DNA from: Paraburkholderia sp. BL10I2N1
GTDB taxonomy: Bacteria > Pseudomonadota > Gammaproteobacteria > Burkholderiales > Burkholderiaceae
Length of the DNA: 64,000 nt
Direction of reading: 5' to 3'
Assembly (NCBI RefSeq): GCF_004361815.1
Contig: NZ_SNWA01000001.1
Span: 3,658,001-3,722,000, forward strand
Of the stretch, positions 1 to 8,881 are shown piece by piece; position 1 is the stretch's first letter, and the number at the start of each line of letters is the position of its first letter. The notes beneath the pieces were generated by a model. It did no database searches. It saw only the letters and a list, made by a program, of their open reading frames with translations, and was not told the DNA's origin. The position numbers and the translations under genes are program-made.

Positions 1-1037
1 GGAGCAGGTCGCCCGGCCGCCGAGAGCCGCGCGTCGTCGGCAATTTCACCGTTGCGGAAGTGGTCTTCGGGACGCATGAATGCAATCGCGGAGGGAGCTT
101 CGGCTTGACCATATCCCTGAAACATTACAGGTCCGAACACTTCGATCGCGTGGCGCAACTTTTCCGTTGACATCGGAGCTGCGCCGTAGATGAAGTATTT
201 CAGCGATGAGAAGTCGCGTTTTTCGATCCCGGGAATTTCGAGAAGTCGATAAATTACCGTGGGCGGCAGATAGAGTTCCGTAACACGGTGTTTCTCGATC
301 AGGTCAAGGAGGTGATGCAGGTCCATTCGATTCATCACCACAATCGTCCCTGCGCGTGCGGTACATGGCAGGGTAAGCGTGCCGGCGGCATGTGTCATCG
401 GAGCGGCGACAAGATTCACGATCGGCTCGTCCGAAGAGTATGGCGCCGCAAACATCTGGTGCAGTGCGCTGACGGACAAGCTTCGGTGAGTGTTCATCGC
501 ACCTTTCGGTGCCCCCGTCGTTCCCCCGGTCGGCATCACGCCGGCGAGGGAGCCCTGTTCCGGGACAAAGTCAGGAAGGGAGGCTGGCGCGTTTGCAAGG
601 AACGATTCGAGCGTAACGGCACCCGCTGCAGATGCAGCTTCGACGTTGTCGCCCAGAGAGATCACGGTGTGCAGTTTTTTCAGGTCAGCACGAATTTCAT
701 GCACAAGCGGCAGGAACTGCTCGTGACAGAACAGTACTTCGCAGTCAAAGCCGTCCAGCAGCCGCTGGGTCTCCTCTGGCGGATTCGCCGGATTGACCGG
801 GACCCAGGCGAGACCGGCACGCCACAGTCCGAGTACACAACCCCACGCCTCAGGGTCGTTACTTGCCAGCACCGCGCCTTTGGCATCGCGCTCGATACCG
901 CGGCCGAGTAGGGCATTACCGACACGACAGGACAGCTCGCCGATGTGCCTATACGTGAAGGTGCGATCGCCCGCGATGAAGGCGATCTTATCCGGGTTGG
1001 CACGCCACCCGCGGTCGAAGAAATCAGTGATAGCCAT
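1..1037 (-). CDS. Acyl-CoA synthetase / AMP-dependent CoA ligase (partial)
   Basis: Adenylate-forming ligase that would activate a carboxylic acid with ATP and CoA. The ATG is at 1037 with AGGAA upstream, and about 345 codons are visible before the gene leaves the window on the left, so the C-terminal subdomain is missing. The ATP-binding P-loop TGGTTGAPKG lies near residues 170-179 and a YGQAE motif (the A5 region) near residue 310. Both are diagnostic of the AMP-binding family. It is the last visible gene of a leftward operon, 13 nt after the acyl-CoA dehydrogenase stop, so it probably supplies the CoA thioester used by that operon. The acid substrate cannot be inferred. Confidence 0.9.
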   Translation of the reverse strand, partial: MAITDFFDRGWRANPDKIAFIAGDRTFTYRHIGELSCRVGNALLGRGIERDAKGAVLASNDPEAWGCVLGLWRAGLAWVPVNPANPPEETQRLLDGFDCEVLFCHEQFLPLVHEIRADLKKLHTVISLGDNVEAASAAGAVTLESFLANAPASLPDFVPEQGSLAGVMPTGGTTGAPKGAMNTHRSLSVSALHQMFAAPYSSDEPIVNLVAAPMTHAAGTLTLPCTARAGTIVVMNRMDLHHLLDLIEKHRVTELYLPPTVIYRLLEIPGIEKRDFSSLKYFIYGAAPMSTEKLRHAIEVFGPVMFQGYGQAEAPSAIAFMRPEDHFRNGEIADDARLSAAGRPA

Positions 1038-1050
1038 ACAAGTTCCTAAT

Positions 1051-2355
1051 TCACAACCCGATTCGATTGCCGCGATAAAGCAGCGAGTTCAGGTATCCAA
1101 ATTTCATATTGAGAAGATGATTTTCGCCGTCCTCGATCCGCGCGGCCCGCGCGTCCCGGAAGAGCTTTTCAAGCTGGTACTCGCGGGTCAGACCGTATGC
1201 GCCGAAGAGTTGCAAGGCTTCATCGACTACCTCGAAGGCGAGGTCGGTGCAGGTGACTTTGGACCCGCCCGTGAAGTACGGATGCTTGGCCGGCGAAAGC
1301 AGCGTGTACTCGGTGGCGCGACGAGCCACGGCACGCATGGTTTCCACCTTTCGAGCCATCGCACCGAGCCGGTATTGGACCATTTGATGGTCGGCGAGAA
1401 GCGCGCCGCCCTGGCGCCGCTCGTGGACGTACTCGATTGCAAGCTCAAATGCTGCCCGGGCCATGCCCGTTGCCATCTGACCCATGCCAACGCCTGCTGT
1501 AGACCAGGTGCTTGCGTGACCACGCCAATATTCGTCCCCAGACGACACCGCATAGCGCAAGGGCACCTTGACGTTGTCAAAGTAAATTTCGCCTTGGGGC
1601 AAAGCCCGTTGTCCCAGCTTTTCGAGCGGCTTGCCTCGGCTTACTCCCGGGAGGTCCAAGGGCACAATGACTTCGATACCGTGTGGGTGACCGTCCCCGT
1701 CGAAGAACCCTTTGCCGTAATCGGCAACGATCGTCAAAATCGCAACTTGAGCGACCGACCCATTGGAAACCCACGCGGAGCTTTGCCCGTTGATGACAAT
1801 GTCACCGCCGGTGACCTTCGCCGTGAGGTTGCCCTTGTTGCCTTGCGGCGCGAGAGGGTGCCGCTCCCCCGGATAGAGCATTGTCCCGTCCGAGCCGCGA
1901 TCCGGCTGAGTGGCGACCCAACACCCTAGTTTGTTCGCCGTCAACTCGATCAGTTCATGGTTGGCGGCTCGCTTGGCCATCATGTTAGGGAACGCTGCAG
2001 CGGCTAGCGACACCGTAAGTCCTACGTCACCCCAACCAAATTCCTCAATGACGATAGCCTGAAGCCGGGCTAGCGTCTCGGGCGGAACGTCCCCGGCGTC
2101 GGTGTCGAAACTGATCCCCGATGCGACGGCCGTCTTGACGAAGTCCCAGTATGGCGAGCCGGGCGCAATCGCCTCCTCGGCAGTGAGCTTGTCGATTGCG
2201 ATCGCCGCCGGGCGCATCACGTCACGTGCAAATCTGTGCATGGCGTGCTGGACGGTTCTTTCTTCGTCGCTGAGCACTTCAAATCCCGTTAGTTCTATAT
2301 ACGGGAGTCCGGGCCGCACTGAAGCCGGTGTATCGCGTTCCGTCTGCTGACTCAT
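1051..2355 (-). CDS. Acyl-CoA dehydrogenase
   Basis: FAD-dependent alpha,beta-dehydrogenation of an acyl-CoA, with electrons passing to ETF (etfBA lies at 21-23 kb). The 434-residue protein has the usual order: helical N-terminal domain, central beta domain with a WVSNGS segment, and C-terminal helical domain with an LFGAYGLTREYQLEKLFRDAR segment. The ATG at 2355 has GGAG 9 nt upstream. Where most family members carry the catalytic IYEGT motif, this one reads RIEDGEN, so the base could be Asp or a shifted Glu. It belongs to a less common subfamily than FadE-type enzymes of fatty acid oxidation. It sits between the enoyl-CoA hydratase (39 nt away) and the CoA ligase. Family assignment is firm; the substrate is unknown. 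Confidence 0.93.
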   Translation of the reverse strand: MSQQTERDTPASVRPGLPYIELTGFEVLSDEERTVQHAMHRFARDVMRPAAIAIDKLTAEEAIAPGSPYWDFVKTAVASGISFDTDAGDVPPETLARLQAIVIEEFGWGDVGLTVSLAAAAFPNMMAKRAANHELIELTANKLGCWVATQPDRGSDGTMLYPGERHPLAPQGNKGNLTAKVTGGDIVINGQSSAWVSNGSVAQVAILTIVADYGKGFFDGDGHPHGIEVIVPLDLPGVSRGKPLEKLGQRALPQGEIYFDNVKVPLRYAVSSGDEYWRGHASTWSTAGVGMGQMATGMARAAFELAIEYVHERRQGGALLADHQMVQYRLGAMARKVETMRAVARRATEYTLLSPAKHPYFTGGSKVTCTDLAFEVVDEALQLFGAYGLTREYQLEKLFRDARAARIEDGENHLLNMKFGYLNSLLYRGNRIGL

Positions 2356-2394
2356 TTTCGGCGTCTCCGTTTCGTTTCTTTACGGTGGTTTCTG

Positions 2395-3225
2395 CTACTT
2401 CGCGGCGGCGAGGTGCGCCGGGAGATCGCGTTCGTGCTCGACATCCTGCATTTGAGCCATTCTTTCAAGGCCCTCGCGAACGGCGGGAATATCGACGAGC
2501 TTCATGAATGCCGCGTTTTCGCTCGCAAACCCTGCAAACTGTGCCTCGACGGCGGATCCAAAGACGCTTTTGATGACTTCGTCCACCGCGGCGACCGAGC
2601 CGGCAGGGCGCTTTGCGACATCATGGGCGAGCGTATTCACATAGGAGTTCAGGTCGTCGCGCGCAAGCGAGCGATTCACAAAGCCGTAGGCTGCGGCTTC
2701 GTCACCCGTGAAATCGCGAGACGACAAAATCACCTCGCGGGCGCGAGCGGGACCGATCAGCATCGCAAGCCGGGTAGTACCGCCGCCGGCCGGCAGGATT
2801 CCGCCGCTGGCCTCAGGCAAGCAGAATTTGCTTTTTGGCGTGCTGAACCGCATGTCCAACGCGAGAAGAAATTCGAGGCCAGCGCCGCGGCAAATTCCGT
2901 CAACCACGCCAATAGTCATTTGAGGCAGGATCTGCCATGCTGTTGCGAGCGCCTGCATCACGTTGATGTCGTCATAGCGGCTGCGCGGTGCAGTCGGATC
3001 GTTCGACAGCCGAAGCAGATCGTTCAGATCGAAGTGAGCGACGAAAAATTCGGGGTTGGCACTGCCGAAGACGACGACTGCGGTCTCACGGTCAAAAGCC
3101 AGTGATCCTGCGAGATCGAACAACTCGCCGATCATCTGAGCGTTGATGAGATTCAACGGGGGATTGTTGAAGTCGACGAAGAGAGTCCGGCCGTCGCGCC
3201 GAATGTTAAGTGTCTGGTAGGTCAT
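2395..3225 (-). CDS. Enoyl-CoA hydratase/isomerase family protein
   Basis: Crotonase-fold protein of 276 residues, expected to hydrate or isomerise an enoyl-CoA formed by the neighbouring dehydrogenase. A GAGLEFLLALD segment follows the oxyanion-hole region and a PEASGGILPAGGG segment follows it, as in crotonases; both candidate acidic positions are present. The oxyanion-hole segment in the first third reads FFVAHFDLNDL, less canonical than AGADL, so a ring-opening or isomerase activity is possible. The start at 3225 is preceded by GGAGGAG. The gene lies between the thiolase (30 nt upstream) and the acyl-CoA dehydrogenase in the same leftward operon. Confidence 0.88.
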   Translation of the reverse strand: MTYQTLNIRRDGRTLFVDFNNPPLNLINAQMIGELFDLAGSLAFDRETAVVVFGSANPEFFVAHFDLNDLLRLSNDPTAPRSRYDDINVMQALATAWQILPQMTIGVVDGICRGAGLEFLLALDMRFSTPKSKFCLPEASGGILPAGGGTTRLAMLIGPARAREVILSSRDFTGDEAAAYGFVNRSLARDDLNSYVNTLAHDVAKRPAGSVAAVDEVIKSVFGSAVEAQFAGFASENAAFMKLVDIPAVREGLERMAQMQDVEHERDLPAHLAAAK

Positions 3226-3255
3226 AGTCTCCTCCGGGGGTTGGATGCGGACGAC

Positions 3256-4479
3256 TCAGGAGCCGAGAATAGTGATTGCGGCGGCGGCCTCTTCACCGGC
3301 GTAGAGCCCGCCGCCGTTTTCTGCAAGTGCAATGCGGGCGCCGGCGACCTGGCGCGCTCCACAATTGCCGCGAAGCTGCTGCACGAGCTCGTAAATCTGC
3401 GCGAGGCCCGAGGCACCCATGGGATGTCCCTTGGACTCAAGGCCGCCGGATGGGTTGATGGGCATGCGGCCGCCCAGCTTGGACGCGCCGGACTCCACGA
3501 ACCGGCCACCGGAACCGATCTCACAAAATCCAAGCAATTCCGATTGCAAGAGTTCGCCGAAGGACGATGCGTCGTGGACTTCCGCTACGGAAATGTCCTG
3601 TGGTCCGACGCCCGCTTGTTCATAGGCAGCTTGCGCGGCCAGGCGGGTGACGGAACGGTCCCATGCGGATAACGGACGCACGGTCCCGCTTTGCAGAACG
3701 GCCGCAAGGATGCGAACTGGCCGGCTACCGTCGAGACGTTTCAAACCGGCTGCGTTGCAGACGACGACTGCCGAGGCTCCGTCCGTTAGCGGTGCACACA
3801 TTGGAACGGTGAGCGGGCCCGACACCGGGCGTGCTGCGAGGATTTCCTCTACAGACATCTCGGCGCGGAAGTGCGCGAGCGGGTTGTGTACGGCATGCTC
3901 GTGGTTCTTCGAGGCGATCAGAGCCAGTTGTTCCCGAGTCGTACCGAACGCGTTCATATGCGCTCTCGCGAGCGCCGCATAGACGTCCATAAACAGGCTA
4001 TGAGGCTTCCCGTCATCCGGAAGCGCACCACCGAGTTCCTCGAGCACGGCACGGACGCCTTGCCGATCGTTCACGTCGACACCGCCGTCAAAGACTCCGA
4101 GTGCTTTCGTCTTGTCGCCGATGCTGAGCTTTTCGGCGCCAACCGCCAAAACAATGTCGGCGGCTCCAGAGCGCACATGCATGATGGCTTGATGTAATGC
4201 CGTGGCCCCCGTCGCACACGCGTTCTCGACATTGACGATCGGGATACGTTCGAAGCCCATCGACCGAAGCGCCATCTGACCGGCCACTACGACTTGACCT
4301 TCAAGGACGTCTTGACAGGTATTGCCGAAATATGCGGCTTCGATGGCGGCAGCATTGACGCCGGCATCTGTGAGAGCGTCGATGACCGCAGCCCGCGTCA
4401 GTTCCTTGACCGACACGTCCGGCCTAACACCGAATTCGGTCATGCCCACGCCGGCGACCCAAACGGGCATGTGGGTCAT
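3256..4479 (-). CDS. Thiolase family protein (SCP2/lipid-transfer type)
   Basis: Thiolase-fold acyltransferase of 407 residues, expected to cleave a 3-oxoacyl-CoA or perform a retro-aldol-type step. The nucleophile Cys88 sits in VENACATGATA and the C-terminal GHPMGASG histidine motif is present, the pattern of SCPx-type thiolases rather than FadA. No DUF35 partner, which often accompanies this type, is seen beside it. The ATG at 4479 overlaps the stop of the upstream gene by 4 bp (ATGA), which fixes the start and implies translational coupling. A reading frame extends upstream of this ATG but has no family similarity. This thiolase type is common in side-chain or ring degradation of steroids and other alicyclics; that is context, not proof. 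Confidence 0.9.
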   Translation of the reverse strand: MTHMPVWVAGVGMTEFGVRPDVSVKELTRAAVIDALTDAGVNAAAIEAAYFGNTCQDVLEGQVVVAGQMALRSMGFERIPIVNVENACATGATALHQAIMHVRSGAADIVLAVGAEKLSIGDKTKALGVFDGGVDVNDRQGVRAVLEELGGALPDDGKPHSLFMDVYAALARAHMNAFGTTREQLALIASKNHEHAVHNPLAHFRAEMSVEEILAARPVSGPLTVPMCAPLTDGASAVVVCNAAGLKRLDGSRPVRILAAVLQSGTVRPLSAWDRSVTRLAAQAAYEQAGVGPQDISVAEVHDASSFGELLQSELLGFCEIGSGGRFVESGASKLGGRMPINPSGGLESKGHPMGASGLAQIYELVQQLRGNCGARQVAGARIALAENGGGLYAGEEAAAAITILGS

Positions 4480-5600
4480 GCCACTGTCTCCTCGGTCACG
4501 CGAGCCAGGCCGTAGGCTTCCAACGCTCCCATGAGCTCGCGATGTCCCAGCAGTTGTGCCGGGGAGCGGAAGCCGACTCCGCTGAAGGTATTGCCGATCA
4601 ATCGCATTGCCGCGTAGGCTTGCAACAAGCCGGTGATCTGATAGCCGGAGGTGCCGTGAATGACGGTGCGCGCCGTGACGTTGTTGCCCCGACCGATACA
4701 CCAGTCAATAGAGCGATGTACCTGCCGGTTTTCTCGGGGAGGGGTGTTCGGCGTCATACTGGCCGCAACACGATCCAGCACGGGGTGCAATTTGTCCTCG
4801 GGTAGCCACTGGAACATGACCTTGAACATGCGCTCCGCGGCTCGGACGCGCTGAGGAATGTCGCCCTTGTCGTTGCGCATCGCGACGAACATGCGACAGT
4901 TGCGTACCCGTCGATCGTCGCGGAAGAAGACTGGCAATGCGGTGCCGCCCCACTGAAGACCGGGCACGACGTACGCAGTGCCCGGTACGACCATGTCCTG
5001 CTGCACGATTCCGTCGTACTTCTTCAGGACGTTGTCTTGCAGATAGTACGAGTCGGTACGAATCACGTCGAACATCGATTGGCTCGACCCAACCGTTGGG
5101 ATGGCGCTGACGTATTCGCCGAGCTCAAGGGTGTCGATTCCAGGTGTTTCCAACACGATGCGGGCAGCGATGTCGTGCACTGCGTACTGCATCGATACCG
5201 CAGTGGAGACAACTAGTCCGGCCGCGGCAAATTTCGGACCCCAGTGGTCCAGCAGTTGAAGATGGTGTTGCTGTTCGCCAGCGGTGTCGAGATAGTGGCA
5301 ACCGGCACGTAGCGACGCCTCGAGGACAGAGGGGCCATATCGCAGGAAGGGGCCGACCATATTGCAGACGACTTTTCGGCCTTTGAAAAGCGCTACTAGC
5401 GATTCGACAGAGCCGTCGACTTCGGCAATCTCGTAGTCGGCAGTCTCGATCCCGGGAACGGAATCCATGACTTCCTTGAGCTTGGCCTTGTTCCGCCCCG
5501 CGGCGACAAAGGGAATGCTGTACTCACGCAAGTACTCAGCCACCAGCCGTCCGGTATAACCACTGGCGCCATAGATGACGACAGGACGCAATTCGCTCAT
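4476..5600 (-). CDS. Saccharopine dehydrogenase-like / trans-acting enoyl reductase family protein
   Basis: NAD(P)-dependent oxidoreductase of 374 residues. The N-terminus has the Rossmann motif YGASGYTGRLVAEYL at residues 9-23, followed by an AAGRNKAKL segment, the signature of the saccharopine-dehydrogenase NADP-binding domain also found in trans-acting enoyl reductases. The C-terminal half has no motif I can name. It is the first gene of the leftward operon, with AGGAGGAGACG directly before the ATG at 5600, and its stop overlaps the thiolase start. A role in reducing an enoyl-CoA or a related intermediate is an inference from family and neighbours. Confidence 0.75.
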   Translation of the reverse strand: MSELRPVVIYGASGYTGRLVAEYLREYSIPFVAAGRNKAKLKEVMDSVPGIETADYEIAEVDGSVESLVALFKGRKVVCNMVGPFLRYGPSVLEASLRAGCHYLDTAGEQQHHLQLLDHWGPKFAAAGLVVSTAVSMQYAVHDIAARIVLETPGIDTLELGEYVSAIPTVGSSQSMFDVIRTDSYYLQDNVLKKYDGIVQQDMVVPGTAYVVPGLQWGGTALPVFFRDDRRVRNCRMFVAMRNDKGDIPQRVRAAERMFKVMFQWLPEDKLHPVLDRVAASMTPNTPPRENRQVHRSIDWCIGRGNNVTARTVIHGTSGYQITGLLQAYAAMRLIGNTFSGVGFRSPAQLLGHRELMGALEAYGLARVTEETVA

Positions 5601-5812
5601 CGTCTCCTCCTATTTAATAGTTTGGTTACTGTTGGTGATGACCGACTGTACTGGGTGACCGGCATCCGGCGCTTGCACATGCGTGCATGCGACTTGTCGG
5701 TTTGTGCATCGTGGGCCCGGATTGGGGTTTCTGCGCACTTGACGGCGGCCTTACTGATCCACACGATCGCTGGTAGTAGTTATTTGTCAATTCGCCAATG
5801 GAAAGGAACCCA

Positions 5813-6766
5813 ATGGCAGCTGTTACCTGGTCGACCCACGGGTTGCCCCACAAGCTCTTGCAGGACGCATTCAGCAGCAAGCTCTCTGATCTGCATGTAA
5901 ATTGGACGTTATCGATCCCAGAGCCGGACGGATTTGACGCATCTGTGCGGTACCGGAAAGTGGATCGGCTGACAATCGGGGAGTTGCGAAGTGGCCGGAT
6001 TACGGGCCAACGAGCGGCGTCGGGAGATGCACCGCTACTGGGGGTTCTGATGAACCTCAGTGGACGGCTAGCGTGCCGCTACGAAGATGGGCGCGAGGTC
6101 GTACTGCCCCCCAATCATCTGCTGATCTGGGATAGTGAGCTGGGTTTTGACTTTGACGTTGAGGGGTCTCATCGCGAGTTCTATCTGCTTGTGCCCCGCG
6201 AGCGAGTTCCCTTGACGGTTGCGAGCGCTGCCACTCATTTGTGCGGCGCGTTACCGGCGGTGCAAGGGTCCGGCCTGTCGGCCATTGCCGGTGAGCATCT
6301 CCGGACGATCTCCCAGGAGCTCGACCAACTGTCCGATGGCGCTTTGGCGATTGCCTGTCAGTCCTTTTTCGACTTGCTCGACGCGGCGCTTACCGTCAAC
6401 ACCCATCGTCCATCCTCAAAGGCCATACTGCTAAATGCGATCCGGCAGTACATTGACAAAAATCTGGACGACCCCGAATTGTGCGCTGCGTCAATCGCAA
6501 ACGCTCATCATATTTCGGTACGGAAACTACATGTTACCTTCGCAGGTACGGGGACAACGGTCAGTCGTTGGATCCGTGATCGTCGGCTGAAAGTCTGCTA
6601 TCGCGAACTATGTGCGGCTGCCAGTACGAAAACGGTGACGGACGTGGCTTACAAATGGGGATTCAACGACGCAGCCCACTTCAGTCGGACGTTCAAGCAA
6701 GCGTTCGGCGTAACCCCAAGAAGTTTGCGGATTGGCAGCACGGTACCGGCCCTGGACGATTACTAA
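5813..6766 (+). CDS. AraC family transcriptional regulator
   Basis: Transcriptional regulator of 317 residues with an N-terminal sensor domain of the AraC-binding-2 type (residues about 20-185) and a C-terminal double helix-turn-helix (about 210-310) ending in the typical WGFNDAAHFSRTFKQAFGVTPRSLR block. The ATG at 5813 is preferred because AAGGA lies 7 nt upstream; an in-frame ATG at 5798 has no such site. A weak sigma70-like pair, TTGACG (5739-5744) and CACGAT (5762-5767) with 17 nt between them, lies upstream. The gene diverges from the leftward CoA operon across a 212-bp gap and is the natural candidate to activate it. The effector is unknown. Confidence 0.9.
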   Translation: MAAVTWSTHGLPHKLLQDAFSSKLSDLHVNWTLSIPEPDGFDASVRYRKVDRLTIGELRSGRITGQRAASGDAPLLGVLMNLSGRLACRYEDGREVVLPPNHLLIWDSELGFDFDVEGSHREFYLLVPRERVPLTVASAATHLCGALPAVQGSGLSAIAGEHLRTISQELDQLSDGALAIACQSFFDLLDAALTVNTHRPSSKAILLNAIRQYIDKNLDDPELCAASIANAHHISVRKLHVTFAGTGTTVSRWIRDRRLKVCYRELCAAASTKTVTDVAYKWGFNDAAHFSRTFKQAFGVTPRSLRIGSTVPALDDY

Positions 6767-6960
6767 ATCCATTGTTCCAGACCTGGGTTGTTTTACTGTG
6801 CCGAAGACTGCGTACAAAAGCTCGTCGCTTTGCCGTATGCCCCGCCTGACGGCATCAGGATGCGCAAGAAGCCGGTCGCAGCATGACCTTCTGGTACGGC
6901 TTGCTGAAGCTGAAAGGCAGGACGGGCGCTGCTGCGAGGTCCTGCTTTCGTAGGCCAGAG

Positions 6961-7563
6961 TTAGTGTTCGTCGCGCAGCAGCATGCGCTCCATGAATACG
7001 CGCCGCTCGTCCCGCTGCTTATCGGTACCCTGGTTTGAAAGTAGGGATTCGGCCAACTCATAACTGTAAAGGGCGAATGCGCGCTTCCGTGCTTCCGAAA
7101 TATCGAAGCCGAGTGCACTAAAGCACTGGGCAATATAAGCAAGGCGCTTCCCATCCACCTCATCCACAAATTGACGGGCCATCTCGTCCCGCCTTGCCCA
7201 TCCCCGTATCGCTAACTCCGTCGCGGCGGCAACCTGCGCTGCTTCGCCGTGAAACGGCAATGCCAGCAGTTGGCGCAGCAGTTCCCGCGCCTTGACGTTG
7301 CGTTTCTCAAAACGCTCAATGATTTGCTCTGTGGCGGTATCGCGCCACCACGTCAACAGATGACTCAAGAGATCGTCGCGGTCTTTGAAGTGCCAGTAAA
7401 AGCTGCCCCGTGTGACCCCAAGATTTTTCGACAGAACCTCTACACGCACGGCTTCGACACTCTTGTCGACCAGAACTTCTGCGGCTGCACGAATCCAGTC
7501 ATCCGGCGTGAGTTGAGGTTTGCTTGACGCGTCCGAAGTACGCGGTACCGAAGATCGTGACAT
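6961..7563 (-). CDS. TetR family transcriptional regulator
   Basis: Repressor-type regulator of 200 residues. The N-terminal helix-turn-helix spans about residues 18-65, with the recognition-helix region LGVTRGSFYWHFKDRDDLL typical of TetR proteins. The C-terminal ligand domain is unclassified. The gene diverges from the dioxygenase operon starting at 7751, and the 187-bp gap holds a promoter and a perfect 24-bp palindrome, so it very likely represses that operon and is relieved by a pathway substrate or intermediate. It converges with the AraC gene across 194 bp in which I see no gene. Confidence 0.93.
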   Translation of the reverse strand: MSRSSVPRTSDASSKPQLTPDDWIRAAAEVLVDKSVEAVRVEVLSKNLGVTRGSFYWHFKDRDDLLSHLLTWWRDTATEQIIERFEKRNVKARELLRQLLALPFHGEAAQVAAATELAIRGWARRDEMARQFVDEVDGKRLAYIAQCFSALGFDISEARKRAFALYSYELAESLLSNQGTDKQRDERRVFMERMLLRDEH

Positions 7564-7670
7564 TGCGTGTCCGTAAGGGCAAAAGAAATATTTTACTTCA
7601 TCGACACATGCAGAACCGTATGGTCATGTGTATTCACGTTAACACCTGGAAATTTGACTGGCTAGGGTTA

Positions 7671-7699
7671 TTGACTTCATCTCTGCGACGACATACGAT
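7671..7699 (+). promoter_or_regulatory. Sigma70-type promoter of the meta-cleavage operon
   Basis: TTGACT at 7671-7676 and TACGAT at 7694-7699 are separated by 17 nt, the ideal spacing. The expected start point, about 7706, falls inside the palindrome at 7705-7728. The first gene starts at 7751. Confidence 0.65.
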
Positions 7700-7704
7700 G
7701 CACT

Positions 7705-7728
7705 CCATACACATACGTATGTGTATGG
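7705..7728. promoter_or_regulatory. Perfect 24-bp palindrome, probable TetR operator
   Basis: Two 12-nt arms, CCATACACATAC and its exact reverse complement, abut without a spacer. The element starts 5 nt after the -10 box and so covers the predicted transcription start, a position where a bound TetR dimer would block initiation. A related half-site, ATGTGTAT, occurs at about 7625-7632, nearer the regulator, and could serve autoregulation. Confidence 0.7.
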
Positions 7729-7750
7729 AAAGAACTCGAGGAGAGCGAGA

Positions 7751-8581
7751 ATGGGCGATTTGGCAGGCGTTGGAAAGACGCTGCAGGCGGCGGACCATCG
7801 AACGAACTATCACGAGGTCGGGCAGGGCAAGCCGCTTTTCCTGCTGCATGGATCTGGTCCCGGTGTGTCGGGCTGGACCAACTGGAAGGGCGTGATGAGC
7901 GATCTTGGTGAGCAGTTTCGCGTGATCGTGCCAGACATCGCCGGCTTTGGTTTCACCGAGTTCAAGGAAGGCAGCAAGTACGACATCAAGCTCTGGGTGC
8001 GCCATCTCACGGGCATCATGGACGCACTTGGTATCGAGAAGGCGTCCTTCGTCGGAAACTCGTTCGGTGGCGCGCTCGCCATCGGGCTTGCGCTTTTCGA
8101 CAAGCAACGCGTTGACCGGCTAGTGTTGCTAGGCACCCCTGCAGGCGAATTCGAACAGACCCCCGGCCTGAGGTCGGCATGGACATATGAACCGTCGCTC
8201 GAGAACATGGAGCAGACGATGCGTTTGTTCCCTTTTGACCAGGCGATCATCACCGATGAGATGGTCCGGACGCGTTATGAGGCCAGCGCTCGTCCTGGTG
8301 CGCAAGACGCCTTGCGTAAGCTGATTCCGAGGCCGAATAACGACGGGCCGACGATCGTCAAGGGATTTCCCGCGTCCGCCGTTGCCGGCATCGAAGCGCC
8401 GACGCTCGTGCTGCACGGGCGCGAGGACAGAGTCGTGCCGCCTGCTTGCGGTGCGCTACTCGCTCAGCACATTCCCAACGCCGATCTGTACCAGTTCGCC
8501 AAGTGCGGCCACTGGGTGCAAACGGAGCGCCGAGACGATTTCCTCCGGCTCGTCACGGATTTCGTTGGACAGCAATCATGA
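7751..8581 (+). CDS. Meta-cleavage product C-C hydrolase (alpha/beta hydrolase)
   Basis: Alpha/beta-hydrolase of 276 residues of the BphD/CarC/MhpC group, which cleave the vinylogous diketone made by extradiol ring opening into 2-hydroxypenta-2,4-dienoate and an acid. The catalytic triad is visible: Ser104 in GNSFGG, Asp226 in HGREDRVVP and His254 in CGHWV. The oxyanion segment HGSGPGVSGW lies at 34-43. The ATG at 7751 follows GAGGAGAGCGAGA; an in-frame ATG upstream at 7721 lies inside the palindrome and is unlikely. It is the first gene of the operon, and its stop overlaps the next start (ATGA). Confidence 0.92.
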   Translation: MGDLAGVGKTLQAADHRTNYHEVGQGKPLFLLHGSGPGVSGWTNWKGVMSDLGEQFRVIVPDIAGFGFTEFKEGSKYDIKLWVRHLTGIMDALGIEKASFVGNSFGGALAIGLALFDKQRVDRLVLLGTPAGEFEQTPGLRSAWTYEPSLENMEQTMRLFPFDQAIITDEMVRTRYEASARPGAQDALRKLIPRPNNDGPTIVKGFPASAVAGIEAPTLVLHGREDRVVPPACGALLAQHIPNADLYQFAKCGHWVQTERRDDFLRLVTDFVGQQS

Positions 8582-8874
8582 GCCGCAACAGCGTGGAGCG
8601 TGTGCTGCATCAGCTGTGTATCGATCGCGGCGCTAAACAGCGGTTTAAAGAGGGCGCGGAGCAGTTCCTCGAGCGCTTGCCGCTGACTGATGCCGAGCGC
8701 GCGATGATCTTGTCGTTCGACGTGAAAGGCCTTCAGCGATACGGGGTGAACAGCATGTTGACCATGGGTTTTTGGCAGGAGCTCTCGCCGAATCGCGACA
8801 TGAGGGCCTATCTGTCGCGTCTGCGTGATGTGAAGGACGGGGAAGCGCTATTTGCAGCGGCACTGAAGGGGTAG
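8578..8874 (+). CDS. Extradiol dioxygenase small (alpha, LigA/CarBa-like) subunit
   Basis: Small helical protein of 98 residues that I take as the alpha subunit of a class III extradiol dioxygenase, by its LigA-like helical sequence and its place directly before the catalytic subunit. Segments such as RFKEGAEQFLERLPLTDAERAMIL and VNSMLTMGFWQEL (split here by other residues) resemble LigA-type proteins, in which the subunit caps the active site of the beta subunit. The ATG at 8578 overlaps the hydrolase stop by 4 bp and the stop lies 7 nt before the next start, so the three genes are translationally linked. The hydrolase/small/large arrangement recalls carbazole carBaBbC. Confidence 0.8.
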   Translation: MSRNSVERVLHQLCIDRGAKQRFKEGAEQFLERLPLTDAERAMILSFDVKGLQRYGVNSMLTMGFWQELSPNRDMRAYLSRLRDVKDGEALFAAALKG

Positions 8875-8881
8875 ATCAACT

